DNA of 64,000 nucleotides from Acidovorax sp. sic0104 (GCF_019219095.1 NZ_JAHUWH010000001.1:124001-188000); one strand, 5' to 3'; positions 27,935 through 38,220 are shown, counted from the stretch's first letter. The notes: generated by a model from the letters alone, not told the origin. Made by a program: numbers and translations.

Positions 27935-27984
27935 TCAAAACGGCTTCTACCGCTTGATGGCCAAGCGGAATTAGCTATCAAAAG
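27935..27984 (-). repeat. Dispersed hairpin repeat, copy 3
   Basis: Between leuD and leuB, in minus orientation. CCGCTTG (27950-27956) and CAAGCGG (27962-27968) form a perfect 7-base stem with loop ATGGC. Family landmarks TTTTGATAGCTA and GCCGTTTT are present on the minus strand. It would form a hairpin in the leu mRNA. Confidence 0.68.
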
Positions 27985-27996
27985 AGAAGCAATTCA

Positions 27997-29073
27997 ATGA
28001 AAATCGCAGTCTTGCCGGGTGACGGCATTGGTACCGAAATCGTCGCCGAGGCCGTCAAGGTCCTGGAAGTGCTGGACTTGAACTTCGAAATGGAATCCGC
28101 CCTGGTCGGCGGGGCCGCGTACGAGGCCCACGGCCACCCGCTGCCCGAGTCCACCCTCAAGCTCGCCAAGGAATCCGACGCCATCCTGTTCGGCGCCGTG
28201 GGCGACTGGAAGTACGACAAGCTCGACCGCCCACTGCGCCCCGAGCAGGCCATCCTGGGCCTGCGCAAGAACCTGGGCCTGTTCGCCAACTTCCGCCCCG
28301 CCATCTGCTACGAACAGCTGGTGGGTGCTTCGAGCCTCAAGCCCGAGCTGATCGCGGGCCTGGACATCCTCATCATCCGCGAGCTCACGGGCGACATCTA
28401 CTTCGGCCAGCCCCGTGGTCGCCGCACGGCCGTCGACGGCCACTTCCCCGGCAGCGAAGAAGCCTTTGACACCATGCGCTACTCGCGCCCCGAGATCGAA
28501 CGCATCGCCCGCGTCGCCTTCGAGGCCGCACGCAAGCGCAACAAGAAGGTCACCAGCGTGGACAAGGCCAATGTGCTGGAAACCTTCCAGTTCTGGAAGG
28601 ACGTGGTCATCGATGTGCACAAGGACTACCAGGACGTGGAGCTGGAGCACATGTACGTGGACAACGCCGCCATGCAGTTGGTGAAAAAGCCCAAGGCCTT
28701 CGATGTGATAGTGACCGGCAACATGTTCGGCGACATCCTGTCCGACGAAGCGTCGATGCTGACGGGCTCTATCGGCATGCTGCCATCGGCCAGCCTCAAC
28801 AGCAGCAACCAGGGCCTGTACGAGCCCAGCCACGGCAGCGCCCCCGACATCGCAGGCAAGGGCGTGGCCAACCCGCTGGCCACCATCCTTTCTGCGGCGA
28901 TGATGCTGCGCTTCTCGCTGAACCAGGACGAGGCCGCCAAGCGCATTGAAGCCGCCGTTCAGAACGTGCTGGAACAAGGCCTGCGCACCCCGGACATCTA
29001 CAGCGAAGGCACGACCAAGGTGGGCACCTCGCAGATGGGCGACGCGGTGGTGAAGGCGCTGTCTGCACAGTAA
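27997..29073 (+). CDS. leuB: 3-isopropylmalate dehydrogenase
   Basis: NAD-dependent oxidative decarboxylase of 358 residues, giving 2-ketoisocaproate precursor in leucine synthesis. [20 protein letters not shown], the substrate-binding [30 protein letters not shown] and the metal/substrate site [19 protein letters not shown] with [12 protein letters not shown] are intact. It ends the leu block; the asd leader region follows. Confidence 0.98.
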   Translation: MKIAVLPGDGIGTEIVAEAVKVLEVLDLNFEMESALVGGAAYEAHGHPLPESTLKLAKESDAILFGAVGDWKYDKLDRPLRPEQAILGLRKNLGLFANFRPAICYEQLVGASSLKPELIAGLDILIIRELTGDIYFGQPRGRRTAVDGHFPGSEEAFDTMRYSRPEIERIARVAFEAARKRNKKVTSVDKANVLETFQFWKDVVIDVHKDYQDVELEHMYVDNAAMQLVKKPKAFDVIVTGNMFGDILSDEASMLTGSIGMLPSASLNSSNQGLYEPSHGSAPDIAGKGVANPLATILSAAMMLRFSLNQDEAAKRIEAAVQNVLEQGLRTPDIYSEGTTKVGTSQMGDAVVKALSAQ

Positions 29074-29209
29074 GGCGACGCTCTCCTTCCTCCTCCCAAG
29101 CGCCGCACTGCGGCGCGCACCCGGTGGTCGCCTGTCTCGTGAATGCATCGGCCGGGCTGCGAAATGCGGTGTTTGTGGCCTGAAAATGCGGCTTCAAGGA
29201 TCGATCCGC

Positions 29210-29406
29210 TACAATCGCGCCCATGTTTGCCGCCCGCCCGTTCGCCCAGAACACCGCTACTGCCGCCCTGGCAGGCGTGGCCGTGCGCGCAATCACCACC
29301 AAAACCACGACCATTAAGGGCTGACCCAGCTCCGGTATCGTCGTGCGCCCTCCCTGGCCCAGACGAGCCGGGGCAAAGGTCCAGTCCCGGTCGGGCACTG
29401 TTTCTT
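29210..29406 (+). promoter_or_regulatory. Candidate transcription attenuator of asd (leader and hairpins)
   Basis: TACAAT (29210-29215) is a -10 element seven bases before the ATG of a 33-codon leader. After the leader stop (29324), segment 1 GCTCCGG (29329-29335) plus TCGTC (29338-29342) pairs with segment 2 GACGA (29362-29366) and CCGGGGC (29368-29374). Segment 2 CCGGG can instead pair with segment 3 CCCGG (29386-29390). Segment 3 CAGTCCCG (29382-29389) also pairs with segment 4 CGGGCACTG (29392-29400, one bulge), followed by TTTCTT. This is the 1:2, 2:3, 3:4 order of a classical amino-acid attenuator. Pairings were found by eye; no energies were computed. Confidence 0.6.
29223..29324 (+). 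CDS. Thr/Ile-rich leader peptide of asd
   Basis: A 33-residue frame starting [10 protein letters not shown]. Residues 24-31 read ITTKTTTI: five threonine and two isoleucine codons among eight, two codons before the end. Clusters of regulatory codons just before the stop are the mark of attenuator leaders; Thr plus Ile is the pattern of the E. coli thr leader. The predicted transcription start falls at or next to the ATG, so the message may be leaderless. No protein function is expected beyond sensing charged tRNA. Confidence 0.6.
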   Translation: MFAARPFAQNTATAALAGVAVRAITTKTTTIKG

Positions 29407-29427
29407 ACACTGAAAAGGGGCGTTGAA

Positions 29428-30558
29428 ATGAGCAAGTTGGTAGGGTTGGTCGGCTGGCGCGGCATGGTCGGCTCGGTCCTGATGGACCGCATGGAACAAG
29501 AGAAGGACTTCGATCTGATCGAGCCCATGTTCTTCTCCACCTCGAACGCAGGCGGCAAGGCCCCTGCCCACGCCAAGAACGAGACGGCTCTGCAGGACGC
29601 GTTCAACATCGAGGCCTTGAAGCGCTGCGAGATCATCATCACCGCCCAGGGCGGCGACTACACCAACGAGGTCTATCCCAAGTTGCGCGCCGCCGGCTGG
29701 AACGGCCACTGGATTGACGCCGCCTCCTCCCTGCGCATGGACAAGAACGCCGTCATCGTGCTCGACCCGGTCAACATGCCCGTGATCAAGAACGCGCTGG
29801 CCAACGGGGGCAAGGACTGGATCGGCGGCAACTGCACCGTGAGCTGCATGCTGATGGGCGTGGGCGCGCTGTACAAGGCAGGCCTCGTCGAATGGATGAG
29901 CACCCAGACCTACCAGGCTGCCTCGGGCGGCGGTGCCCAGCACATGCGCGAGCTGCTCACGCAGTACGGCACACTGAACGCCGAAGTGCGCTCGCTGCTG
30001 GACGACCCCAAGAGCGCCATCCTGGAAATCGACCGCAAGGTCATCGCCAAGCAGCGCGCGCTGACCAGCGCCGAAACCGCCAACTTCGGCGTGCCGCTGG
30101 GCGGCTCGCTGATTCCCTGGATCGACAAGGACCTGGGCAACGGCATGTCCAAGGAAGAATGGAAGGGCATGGCCGAGACCAACAAGATCCTCGGCCAGGG
30201 TGAAGGCTTCGATGCCGCCGCCGTGCCAGTGGACGGGTTCTGCGTGCGCGTGGGCGCCATGCGCTGCCACAGCCAGGCGCTGACCTTCAAGCTCAAGAAG
30301 GACGTGCCCGTGGCCGACATCGAGGCCATGATCGCCGCCGACAACGAATGGGTGAAGGTCGTTCCCAACAACCGCGAGGCCACGATCAAGGACCTCACGC
30401 CCGTAGCCGTGACCGGCACCATGACCATCCCCGTGGGCCGCATCCGCAAGCTCGCCATGGGTCCGGACTACGTGGGCGCATTCACCATCGGCGACCAGCT
30501 GCTGTGGGGTGCCGCCGAGCCCCTGCGCCGCATGCTGCGCATCCTGCTCGACGCCTGA
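29428..30558 (+). CDS. asd: Aspartate-semialdehyde dehydrogenase
   Basis: NADPH-dependent reduction of aspartyl phosphate to aspartate semialdehyde, the common precursor of lysine, diaminopimelate, threonine, methionine and isoleucine. 376 residues; [15 protein letters not shown] is the dinucleotide site and Cys136 in [12 protein letters not shown] is the catalytic cysteine. ATG 29428 gives the family N-terminus; in-frame codons upstream lie in the leader region. Located after leuB and before fimV, preceded by the candidate Thr/Ile attenuator and followed by a strong terminator, so it appears to be an independently controlled single gene. Confidence 0.98.
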   Translation: MSKLVGLVGWRGMVGSVLMDRMEQEKDFDLIEPMFFSTSNAGGKAPAHAKNETALQDAFNIEALKRCEIIITAQGGDYTNEVYPKLRAAGWNGHWIDAASSLRMDKNAVIVLDPVNMPVIKNALANGGKDWIGGNCTVSCMLMGVGALYKAGLVEWMSTQTYQAASGGGAQHMRELLTQYGTLNAEVRSLLDDPKSAILEIDRKVIAKQRALTSAETANFGVPLGGSLIPWIDKDLGNGMSKEEWKGMAETNKILGQGEGFDAAAVPVDGFCVRVGAMRCHSQALTFKLKKDVPVADIEAMIAADNEWVKVVPNNREATIKDLTPVAVTGTMTIPVGRIRKLAMGPDYVGAFTIGDQLLWGAAEPLRRMLRILLDA

Positions 30559-30574
30559 TCTGCCAACCCACCGA

Positions 30575-30609
30575 AAGCGCGCACCGCCCCTGGCCGTGCG
30601 CGCTTTTTT
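30575..30609 (+). terminator. Rho-independent terminator after asd
   Basis: AAGCGCGCAC (30575-30584) pairs perfectly with GTGCGCGCTT (30596-30605), followed by TTTT. It separates asd from fimV. Confidence 0.92.
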
Positions 30610-30718
30610 GCACCGACATGTTGACACACTCCGTTACGCCACGTTGGCAATTGGCAACATGGAAATGCCCCAAATTGGTGCGCATGCAGGCCTGTCAAAG
30701 CTTCGGCGCCACCTCAGC

Positions 30719-30747
30719 TTGTCAGTGCAAAACATTGATGCTATGGT
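30719..30747 (+). promoter_or_regulatory. Probable promoter of fimV
   Basis: TTGTCA (30719-30724), a 17-base spacer and TATGGT (30742-30747) lie 40 bases before the fimV start, in an AT-richer stretch. Confidence 0.5.
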
Positions 30748-30787
30748 GCTTTTTACATATTTTCACGCGCCGGGGCGGGACCAGACC

Positions 30788-33487
30788 ATGACAAAAAAAG
30801 CACCGCTCGTCCGAGCCGCAAAAAATCCTCATCAGTTGTTGGCAAACATGCATCGTTGGAAATTCTCTGTCCTGGCCGCTGCGGCCGTGGCGTCGGCCGG
30901 CTTCTACGCCACTGACGCATCCGCGTTGGCGCTGGGGCGCATCACTGTGCAGTCTGCCCTGGGCGAGCCACTTCGCGCTGAAATCGACCTGCCCCAGATC
31001 ACTCCCGCCGAAGCAGATACGCTGCGTGCCACGGCAGCGACACCCGAAGTCTTCCGCGCACAGGGCATGGAATACACGCAGGCCATGACCAGCCTGCAAA
31101 TCCAGCTGCAACGCCGCCCCGACGGGACTGCCGTGCTGCGCCTGTCCAGCACCCGCCCCGTGAATGACCCCTTCCTCGACCTGGTGCTGGACGCCAACTG
31201 GGGCTCGGGCCGCATCGTGCGCAGCTACACCATGCTGTTCGACCCGCCCGCCCTGCGCCGCCCTGCGCCGTCGGTCACGGCATCACCGCAGATCTCTGCC
31301 CCCACCCCGCCAGCGCCCGCGGTGCGTGCACCGATTACACCCCGCGCGAGCGAGCCGGCTGAAGCCGCCCCACCGCCATCCCCCCGCCCGGCCGCAGCAC
31401 CCCGCGCCACCCCGGCCGAGGGCGTCACCGTGCAATCCGGCGACACTGCAGGCCGCCTGGCCAACGCCTACCGTCCCGCCGGCGTGTCGCTCGACCAGAT
31501 GCTGGTCGCCATGATGCGCGCCAACCCCGACGCGTTCATCCAGGGCAACGTCAACCGCCTGAAGGCGGGCGCGGTTCTGCAGATGCCCAGCGAAAGCGCG
31601 GCACAGGCCACGCCAGCGCCCGAGGCACGCCAGATCCTGGCAGCCCAGTCCCGCGACTTCAACGAGTTCCGCCGCAAGCTGGCGGGAGCAGCTCCATCGA
31701 CCGCAGTCGCTGCAGCCGAACGCTCTGCATCGGGCTCGGTGCAGACCCGCGTCGAAGACAAGAAGCCTGCCACTGCGGCCCCCGACAAGCTCACCCTGTC
31801 CAAGGGCTCTGTCAAGGGCCAGAAGGCAGCGGAAGACCAGGTCGCCAAGGACAAGCAGGCCGGCGAAGCCGCCACGCGGATGGCCGAGTTGTCCAAGAAC
31901 ATCACGGACCTGAACAAGCTGGGCGCCGCGTCCGCCCCGGCAGGCGCTTCCACCACGCCAGCGGCAGCACCCGCTGCTGCAGCCGCCAGCACGCCCGCTA
32001 CCGTGGCCGTGCAGACGCCCGCAGTGCCTGCCACGCCAACCGCCCCCGCTGCGCCCGAAACAACAGCCTCGGCACCGGCCGATGCCCCGGCAGCGACAGC
32101 CAGTGCGCCGATGGACACGGCCGTTCCCGCAGAGGCTGCATCGGACCCGGCATCGGCACCGGCCTCCGCGCCTGCGCGGGCTCGCCCCCCCGTTGTGGCT
32201 CCCGCTCCTGCGCCCGCCGAGGAATCCAGCTTCCTGTCCGGCATCATGGACGATCCTATCCTCCCCTTGGCCGGTGGCGGCCTGCTGGCACTGCTGCTGG
32301 GCTATGGCGCGTACCGCGTGGTGCAGCGCCGCCGCCAGAACGCCGGCGTCGACAGTTCGTTCCTTGAAAGCCGCATCCAGCCCGACTCGTTCTTCGGTGC
32401 CAGCGGCGGCCAGCGCGTCGACACGGCCAATAGCGAAATGACGACAGGCTCATCCATGGCCTACTCTCCCAGCCAGCTGGATGCCGGCGGCGACGTGGAC
32501 CCGGTGGCCGAAGCAGACGTGTACCTGGCCTACGGCCGTGACCTGCAGGCCGAGGAAATTCTCAAGGAAGCCATCCGCCACAACCCGGCCCGCGTGTCTG
32601 TGCATGTGAAGCTCGGCGAAATCTACGCCAAGCGCCAGGACCGCAAGGCCCTGGAAGCCGTGGCAGGCGATGTGTTCAAGCTCACGCAGGGCGAAGGTCC
32701 CGACTGGAACCGCATCGCTGAACTCGGCCGTGACCTGGACCCCGACAACCGCCTGTACCAACCCGGCGGTCGTCCTGGCATGCTGGAAGACGAGTCTCCA
32801 TCGCTGCCGCCTGGCGGCTTCCCCAGCACCTTCACAGGCGCCACCGGCGGGGCCGCCGCCACGGCAGCGCTTCCACCCGACCTGGATCTGGACCTGGACC
32901 TCGACCTGCCCGATGACGCACTGACCGATGCGCCCGCTGCGGCGCCTGGCGGCTTTGCCGCCGCGGCTGCGGCCGCCGCGGCCGGCAGCGCCGCCGCAGC
33001 GTCCCGCGACGAGCCTTCGACACTGCGCTCGGGCCTGGAGATGCCAGACCTGCCATCGGCCAGCGCACCGTCCTGGACCCCCCCTGAACCGGCATCCACC
33101 CCGGTGACGGCAGCGCCACCCGTGGCCGACCTGGACTTCCCCAGCGTGGACGACCTGTCCATGGCACCCTCGGGTCCTGTACCGTTGTCGCGTGATGCGC
33201 AGGATTCAAGCCCCATGGAATTCGACTTGGGGGACCTGTCGCTCGACCTGAACGCACCTTCCACGCCCATGGCCGCGCCCGCACCCAAGGCCGCTCCAGC
33301 ACCGACACCCCTGGACGACCTCGCGGTTTCCCAGGACGACCCGCTGGCCACCAAGCTGGCCCTGGCCGAGGAATTCAACGCCATCGGCGACACCGATGGT
33401 GCACGCACGCTGATCGAAGAAGTGGTGGCCGAGTCCAGCGGCGCGCTCAAGACCCGCGCCCAGCGCATGCTGGCCGAACTGGGCTGA
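30788..33487 (+). CDS. fimV: FimV-like polar hub/motility protein
   Basis: An 899-residue inner-membrane protein. After a signal region (MHRWKFSVLAAAAVASAG from residue 21) comes the FimV N-terminal domain (ALGRITVQSALGEPLRAEIDLP), a LysM-like peptidoglycan-binding motif near residue 211 (VTVQSGDTAGRLANAYRP), a long Ala/Pro/Thr region, a membrane segment near 490-512 (LPLAGGGLLALLLGYGAYRVV), acidic cytoplasmic repeats and the conserved C-terminal TPR-like domain (residues about 855-899, DPLATKLALAEEFNAIGD). FimV organises polar complexes such as type IV pili and chemosensory arrays. ATG 30848 is a possible alternative start. In Comamonadaceae it is normally upstream of truA and trpF, as here. 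Confidence 0.92.
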   Translation: MTKKAPLVRAAKNPHQLLANMHRWKFSVLAAAAVASAGFYATDASALALGRITVQSALGEPLRAEIDLPQITPAEADTLRATAATPEVFRAQGMEYTQAMTSLQIQLQRRPDGTAVLRLSSTRPVNDPFLDLVLDANWGSGRIVRSYTMLFDPPALRRPAPSVTASPQISAPTPPAPAVRAPITPRASEPAEAAPPPSPRPAAAPRATPAEGVTVQSGDTAGRLANAYRPAGVSLDQMLVAMMRANPDAFIQGNVNRLKAGAVLQMPSESAAQATPAPEARQILAAQSRDFNEFRRKLAGAAPSTAVAAAERSASGSVQTRVEDKKPATAAPDKLTLSKGSVKGQKAAEDQVAKDKQAGEAATRMAELSKNITDLNKLGAASAPAGASTTPAAAPAAAAASTPATVAVQTPAVPATPTAPAAPETTASAPADAPAATASAPMDTAVPAEAASDPASAPASAPARARPPVVAPAPAPAEESSFLSGIMDDPILPLAGGGLLALLLGYGAYRVVQRRRQNAGVDSSFLESRIQPDSFFGASGGQRVDTANSEMTTGSSMAYSPSQLDAGGDVDPVAEADVYLAYGRDLQAEEILKEAIRHNPARVSVHVKLGEIYAKRQDRKALEAVAGDVFKLTQGEGPDWNRIAELGRDLDPDNRLYQPGGRPGMLEDESPSLPPGGFPSTFTGATGGAAATAALPPDLDLDLDLDLPDDALTDAPAAAPGGFAAAAAAAAAGSAAAASRDEPSTLRSGLEMPDLPSASAPSWTPPEPASTPVTAAPPVADLDFPSVDDLSMAPSGPVPLSRDAQDSSPMEFDLGDLSLDLNAPSTPMAAPAPKAAPAPTPLDDLAVSQDDPLATKLALAEEFNAIGDTDGARTLIEEVVAESSGALKTRAQRMLAELG

Positions 33488-33536
33488 TGCAGCCGGGTTC
33501 ACTCACGGCGCGCGCTCCCCAGACCCAGGCCGCCCG

Positions 33537-34358
33537 ATGACACGGGTTGCTCTGGGTGTCAGCTACAACGGCCAGACTTACAGCGGCTGGCAAAGCCAGC
33601 TGTCTGGCAACACCATACAGGACAAACTCGAAGCGGCTCTGGGCCGCTTTGCCACGCACCCTGTGAGCACGCTGTGCGCCGGCCGCACCGATGCCGGCGT
33701 GCACGGGCTGATGCAGGTAGTGCATTTCGACACGGATCTGGACCGCACACCTTCCTCCTGGGTGCGCGGCACCAACACCTTTTTGCCCCCGGACATCGCC
33801 GTGCAATGGGCACAGCACGTGCCCGAAAGCTTTCACGCCCGCGCGAGCGCCGTGGCAAGGCGCTATGCCTACGTGCTGCTGCAGTCGCCGGTGCGGCCCA
33901 GCGTGGACGCAGGGCGCGTGGGCTGGGTGTACCACCCGCTCGACCACGATGCCATGCGGCAGGCCGCGCACCATCTGCTGGGCGAGCACGATTTCACGTC
34001 GTTCCGGGCGTCGGCCTGCCAGGCCAAGTCGCCTGTGAAGACGCTGCAGCGCATCGACATTTCACGCCGCGGGCTCGGGGAACCTCACCCGGAGCTGGGC
34101 TGGAGCTCCTGCTATTGGCGCTTCGAATTCGAGGCCAACGCCTTCCTTCACCACATGATCCGCAACATCATGGGTTGCCTGATCGCGGTGGGCCAGGGCA
34201 ACCAGCCGTCCGGCTGGATCCAGCAGGTGCTGGCAGCGCGGTCCCGCGATGCCGCCGCACCAACCTTCTCTCCGGATGGCCTGTACTTCCAAGGCCCGGT
34301 CTACGACGCCACCTGGGGCTTGCCCAAGCGCACGGCTGCGTATGATTGGCTGCCATGA
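33537..34358 (+). CDS. truA: tRNA pseudouridine(38-40) synthase TruA
   Basis: Makes pseudouridine at positions 38-40 of the anticodon stem. 273 residues; the catalytic aspartate is Asp52 in CAGRTDAGVHG, and YNGQTYSGWQSQ and FLHHMIRNIMG are typical. Its stop overlaps the trpF ATG (ATGA), coupling the two. Confidence 0.97.
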   Translation: MTRVALGVSYNGQTYSGWQSQLSGNTIQDKLEAALGRFATHPVSTLCAGRTDAGVHGLMQVVHFDTDLDRTPSSWVRGTNTFLPPDIAVQWAQHVPESFHARASAVARRYAYVLLQSPVRPSVDAGRVGWVYHPLDHDAMRQAAHHLLGEHDFTSFRASACQAKSPVKTLQRIDISRRGLGEPHPELGWSSCYWRFEFEANAFLHHMIRNIMGCLIAVGQGNQPSGWIQQVLAARSRDAAAPTFSPDGLYFQGPVYDATWGLPKRTAAYDWLP

Positions 34359-35143
34359 CGACACCCGCTTCCAGCCCCCGGCCCACCCACCCTGCTGCCG
34401 TGGCGCAACCCGCGGCCCGCACCCGCATCAAGATCTGCGGCCTCACACGCGAGCAGGACGTGGATGCAGCAGTGGCTGCAGGGGCGGACGCCATCGGTTT
34501 TGTTCTGTATGCCCCCAGCCCGCGCGCGGTCACACCAGCCCGCGCGGCCGAACTGGCGCGGCGCTTGCCTCCGTTCGTGACACCAGTGCTGCTGGTCGTC
34601 AACGAATCTGCTAGCAATGTTATAGCTGCAAGCGACCTGGTGGCGGGCGCCACCATCCAATTTCATGGTGATGAGACACCCGAGGACTGCCTGGCAGCCA
34701 CCGCCCGCGGCGCAAGGCCCTACCTGCGTGCGGCACGGATTCCCCTCGGAGATGGAGCGGCCCGCTTTGACCTCGTAAAATACGCCCACGATTACTCCCA
34801 CGCCCAAGCCATCCTGCTCGACGCCCATGTCGAGGGGTACGGCGGCGGCGGCAAGGCATTCAATTGGTCACTCCTTCCACCAAGCGTCAGCTCTCACCTC
34901 GTTTTGTCTGGTGGACTCACGCCTGCAAACGTGACCGATGGCATTTTGCAAGTCCGCCCGCGTTGCACCACGCTGGCGGTTGATGTCAGCTCCGGCGTCG
35001 AGGCCACCGATCCGAACAGCCCCGATGGCAAGCCCCTGAAGGGCATCAAGGACGCCGGAAAGATCCAACGGTTCATCGCCGCCGTGCGCGCGGCCGATGC
35101 CCAACTTGCAAAGAACCCTCATGAATTCCTATCAGCAACCTGA
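34355..35143 (+). CDS. trpF: Phosphoribosylanthranilate isomerase
   Basis: TIM-barrel isomerase of tryptophan synthesis. 262 residues with a 25-residue Pro/Ala-rich extension before [13 protein letters not shown], then [51 protein letters not shown] and [11 protein letters not shown] 34355 overlaps the truA stop; the 3' end overlaps trpB by 23 bases. trpE, trpG, trpD and trpC are not in the window, so the pathway is split between loci. Confidence 0.96.
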   Translation: MTTPASSPRPTHPAAVAQPAARTRIKICGLTREQDVDAAVAAGADAIGFVLYAPSPRAVTPARAAELARRLPPFVTPVLLVVNESASNVIAASDLVAGATIQFHGDETPEDCLAATARGARPYLRAARIPLGDGAARFDLVKYAHDYSHAQAILLDAHVEGYGGGGKAFNWSLLPPSVSSHLVLSGGLTPANVTDGILQVRPRCTTLAVDVSSGVEATDPNSPDGKPLKGIKDAGKIQRFIAAVRAADAQLAKNPHEFLSAT

Positions 35144-36398
35144 TTCCTCAGGCCATTTCGGCTCCTACGGTGGCAGCTTCGTCAGCGAAACACTCACCCA
35201 CGCCATCCAGGAGCTGCGCGATGCCTACGCCCGCTACCAGAGCGACCCCGAGTTCCTGACCGAATTCGAGTACGAGCTCAAGCACTTCGTGGGCCGCCCT
35301 TCCCCGGTCTACCACGCCGCCCGCACCAGCCGAGAGCTGGGCGGTGCGCAGATCTACCTCAAGCGCGAAGACCTCAACCACACAGGCGCCCACAAGATCA
35401 ACAACGTGATCGGGCAGGCCATGCTGGCACGCCGCATGGGCAAGCCGCGCGTGATCGCCGAGACGGGTGCGGGCCAGCACGGCGTGGCCACCGCCACCAT
35501 CTGCGCGCGCTATGGCCTTGAATGCGTGGTCTACATGGGCAGCGAGGACGTCAAGCGCCAGAGCCCCAACGTGTTCCGCATGAAGTTGCTGGGCGCCACC
35601 GTGGTGCCGGTCGAGTCGGGCAGCAAGACGCTCAAGGACGCGCTGAACGAAGCCATGCGCGACTGGGTGGCCAATGTGGACAACACCTTCTACATCATCG
35701 GCACCGTGGCCGGCCCGCACCCCTATCCGATGATGGTGCGCGACTTCCAGAGCGTGATCGGCAAGGAGGCCATCGGGCAGATGCCTGCCATGCTGGCCGA
35801 GCAGAAGATCGCGGCCGCGCAGCCCGACGCCGTGATCGCCTGCGTGGGCGGCGGCAGCAACGCCATGGGCATCTTCCACCCCTACATTCCGTTCGAGAAG
35901 ACGCGCCTGATCGGCGTGGAGGCGGCCGGCGAAGGGCTCGATAGCGGCAAGCACTCCGCATCGCTGCAGCGTGGCAGCTCCGGCGTGCTGCATGGCAACC
36001 GCACCTTCATCCTGCAGGACGCCAACGGACAGATCACCGAAACCCACAGCATCAGCGCGGGCCTGGACTACCCGGGCGTGGGGCCCGAGCATGCCTGGCT
36101 GCAGGAGATCGGTCGCGCCGAATACGTGGGCATCACCGATCAGGAAGCGCTTTCGGCCTTCCACCACCTGTGCCGCACCGAAGGCATCATCCCGGCGCTC
36201 GAATCGAGCCATGCCTTTGCCTACGCCCTCAAGCTCGCGCCCACCATGCGGCCCGACCAGGCCATCCTGGTCAACCTCTCGGGACGGGGCGACAAGGACA
36301 TCGGCACCGTCGCCGACCTGTCCGGCGAAGATTTCTATGACCGCCCTTCCATGCGCGGCCTGACCGTCAAGGGCGCCCCAGGAGACGCCAAGCCATGA
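35121..36398 (+). CDS. trpB: Tryptophan synthase beta chain
   Basis: PLP enzyme that condenses indole with serine. 425 residues, a little longer than the E. coli protein because of short N- and C-terminal extensions. The PLP lysine is in [27 protein letters not shown] and [10 protein letters not shown] (phosphate binding) are intact. The start overlaps trpF by 23 bases and the stop overlaps trpA by four (ATGA), so trpF-trpB-trpA are translationally linked. Confidence 0.98.
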   Translation: MNSYQQPDSSGHFGSYGGSFVSETLTHAIQELRDAYARYQSDPEFLTEFEYELKHFVGRPSPVYHAARTSRELGGAQIYLKREDLNHTGAHKINNVIGQAMLARRMGKPRVIAETGAGQHGVATATICARYGLECVVYMGSEDVKRQSPNVFRMKLLGATVVPVESGSKTLKDALNEAMRDWVANVDNTFYIIGTVAGPHPYPMMVRDFQSVIGKEAIGQMPAMLAEQKIAAAQPDAVIACVGGGSNAMGIFHPYIPFEKTRLIGVEAAGEGLDSGKHSASLQRGSSGVLHGNRTFILQDANGQITETHSISAGLDYPGVGPEHAWLQEIGRAEYVGITDQEALSAFHHLCRTEGIIPALESSHAFAYALKLAPTMRPDQAILVNLSGRGDKDIGTVADLSGEDFYDRPSMRGLTVKGAPGDAKP

Positions 36399-37228
36399 GC
36401 CGTATCCAGACCACTTTCGAACAGCTGAAAGCCCAGGGCCGCAAGGCGCTGATCCCCTACGTCACCGCCGGTTTTCCGTTTGCCGACATCACGCCGGCCC
36501 TCATGCACGGCATGGTGGAGGCCGGCGCCGACGTGATCGAGCTGGGCGTGCCCTTCTCGGACCCCATGGCAGACGGCCCCGTGATCCAGAAGGCGGGAGA
36601 AAAGGCCCTGGGCCTCGGCGTAGGCATGGTGCAGGTGCTCGACCATGTGCGCGAGTTCCGCAAGCGCAACACCACCACGCCCGTGGTGCTGATGGGCTAC
36701 GCGAACCCTGTGGAGCGCTATGACCAAGTCCACGGCAATGCGCACGGCCAGTCTGGCAGTCAGAGCGCGTTCGTGCGCGATGCCGCCGAAGCCGGCGTCG
36801 ACGGCGTGCTCATCGTGGACTACCCGCCCGAGGAATGCGAAGCCTTCGCGGCCGACCTGCGCGCCCACGGCATGGACCTGATCTTCTTGCTGGCCCCCAC
36901 CAGCACCCAGGAGCGCATGGCCCAGGTGGCACGCGTGGCCAGCGGCTACGTGTACTACGTGTCGCTCAAGGGCGTGACCGGATCGGGCGCGCTCGACACA
37001 TCGGCCGTGGAACAGATGTTGCCGCGCATCCGCGAGCATGTGAGCATTCCCGTGGGCGTGGGCTTCGGCATCCGCGACGCGGCCACGGCCCAGGCGATCG
37101 GCAGGGTGGCGGACGCCGTGGTCATCGGCAGCCGCATCATCCAGTTGATCGAAGACCAGGAGCACGCCAAGGTGGTGCCCCTGACCATCGACTTCCTGCG
37201 CGGCATCCGAAAGGCCCTGGACGCCTAG
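36395..37228 (+). CDS. trpA: Tryptophan synthase alpha chain
   Basis: Cleaves indole-3-glycerol phosphate to indole and glyceraldehyde 3-phosphate, channelled to TrpB. 277 residues; catalytic Glu and Asp in [16 protein letters not shown]. Compared with the usual ERYDQxxGxxAFVRDA, there is an extra stretch of about ten residues ([13 protein letters not shown]) after ERYDQ, at about residues 111-123, on a surface loop by homology. It is followed by two strong hairpins and then accD. Confidence 0.97.
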   Translation: MSRIQTTFEQLKAQGRKALIPYVTAGFPFADITPALMHGMVEAGADVIELGVPFSDPMADGPVIQKAGEKALGLGVGMVQVLDHVREFRKRNTTTPVVLMGYANPVERYDQVHGNAHGQSGSQSAFVRDAAEAGVDGVLIVDYPPEECEAFAADLRAHGMDLIFLLAPTSTQERMAQVARVASGYVYYVSLKGVTGSGALDTSAVEQMLPRIREHVSIPVGVGFGIRDAATAQAIGRVADAVVIGSRIIQLIEDQEHAKVVPLTIDFLRGIRKALDA

Positions 37229-37244
37229 ACGCATAATGCAGCCC

Positions 37245-37324
37245 GGCGCGCCGCTCCCCTGAAGGGCGGCGCGCCAAAGATTCCACCCGGCCTGCCCCTG
37301 GCGCAGAAAGCGCCCCGGCAGGCC
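37245..37324 (+). other. Tandem GC-rich hairpins between trpA and accD
   Basis: Hairpin one: GGCGCGCCGC (37245-37254) pairs perfectly with GCGGCGCGCC (37266-37275). Hairpin two: GGCCTGCC (37289-37296) with GGCAGGCC (37317-37324), enclosing GGCGC/GCGCC around AGAAA. Neither has a U run, so they are unlikely to be simple terminators; mRNA processing or stability elements between the trp genes and accD are more likely. Confidence 0.6.
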
Positions 37325-37347
37325 GAGCCATTGAAGAGGAGAACACC

Positions 37348-38220
37348 ATGTCCTGGCTCGAAAAACTTCTGCCCTCCAAGATCCAGCAGACCGACCCCAC
37401 CGAGCGCCGCCAGGTGCCCGAAGGCCTGTGGACCAAGTGCCCGAGCTGCGAAACGGTGCTCTACAAGACCGACCTGGAGCAAAACCAGAACGTCTGCCCC
37501 CACTGCAGCCACCACCACCGCATTGGCGCCCGCGCGCGCCTGAATGCGTTTCTGGACGCCGAAGGCCGCTACGAGATCGGCCAGGAAGTGCTGCCCGTGG
37601 ACGCCCTCAAGTTCAAGGACAGCCGCAAGTACCCCGAGCGCCTGAAGGAAGCCCTGGAGAACACGGGCGAGACTGACGCCCTCATCGTCATGGGCGGCGC
37701 GGTCAAGAGCATCAACGTGGTGGCTGCGTGCTTCGAGTTCGACTTCATGGGCGGCTCCATGGGCTCCGTGGTGGGCGAACGTTTCGTGCGCGGCGTGGAA
37801 ACCGCCATCGAGCAGAAGGTGCCCTTCATCTGCTTTACCGCCACCGGCGGCGCCCGCATGCAGGAAGGCCTGCTGTCGCTGATGCAGATGGCCAAGACCA
37901 ATGCAGCCCTCACCCGCCTGGCCAAGAAAGGCCTGCCTTACATCAGCGTGCTGACCGACCCGACCATGGGCGGCGTGAGTGCCGGCTTCGCCTTCGTGGG
38001 CGACATCGTGATCGCCGAGCCCAAGGCCCTGATCGGCTTTGCCGGCCCGCGCGTGATCGAGTCCACCGTGCGCGTGACCTTGCCCGAAGGCTTCCAGCGC
38101 GCCGAGTTCCTGCAGACCAAGGGTGCCGTGGACTTCATCTGCGACCGCCGCGAACTGCGCAGCACGGTAGCCAGCAGTCTGGCCATGCTGCAACGCCTGC
38201 CGGCCGACGCCGTCATGTAA
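37348..38220 (+). CDS. accD: Acetyl-CoA carboxylase carboxyltransferase subunit beta
   Basis: Beta subunit of the carboxyltransferase making malonyl-CoA. 290 residues; the N-terminal zinc ribbon is CPSCETVLY...CPHCSHHH (four cysteines), followed by the crotonase-like domain with [32 protein letters not shown] and [14 protein letters not shown]. The trpFBA-accD order is common in beta- and gammaproteobacteria. A bidirectional terminator follows. Confidence 0.98.
   Translation: MSWLEKLLPSKIQQTDPTERRQVPEGLWTKCPSCETVLYKTDLEQNQNVCPHCSHHHRIGARARLNAFLDAEGRYEIGQEVLPVDALKFKDSRKYPERLKEALENTGETDALIVMGGAVKSINVVAACFEFDFMGGSMGSVVGERFVRGVETAIEQKVPFICFTATGGARMQEGLLSLMQMAKTNAALTRLAKKGLPYISVLTDPTMGGVSAGFAFVGDIVIAEPKALIGFAGPRVIESTVRVTLPEGFQRAEFLQTKGAVDFICDRRELRSTVASSLAMLQRLPADAVM

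Noticed and set aside
34606..34650. Stretch in trpF resembling the hairpin repeat (TTATAGCTGCAAGCG)
   Set aside because: It lies in coding sequence of normal length, with no second stem arm, and the similarity is limited to about 15 bases.
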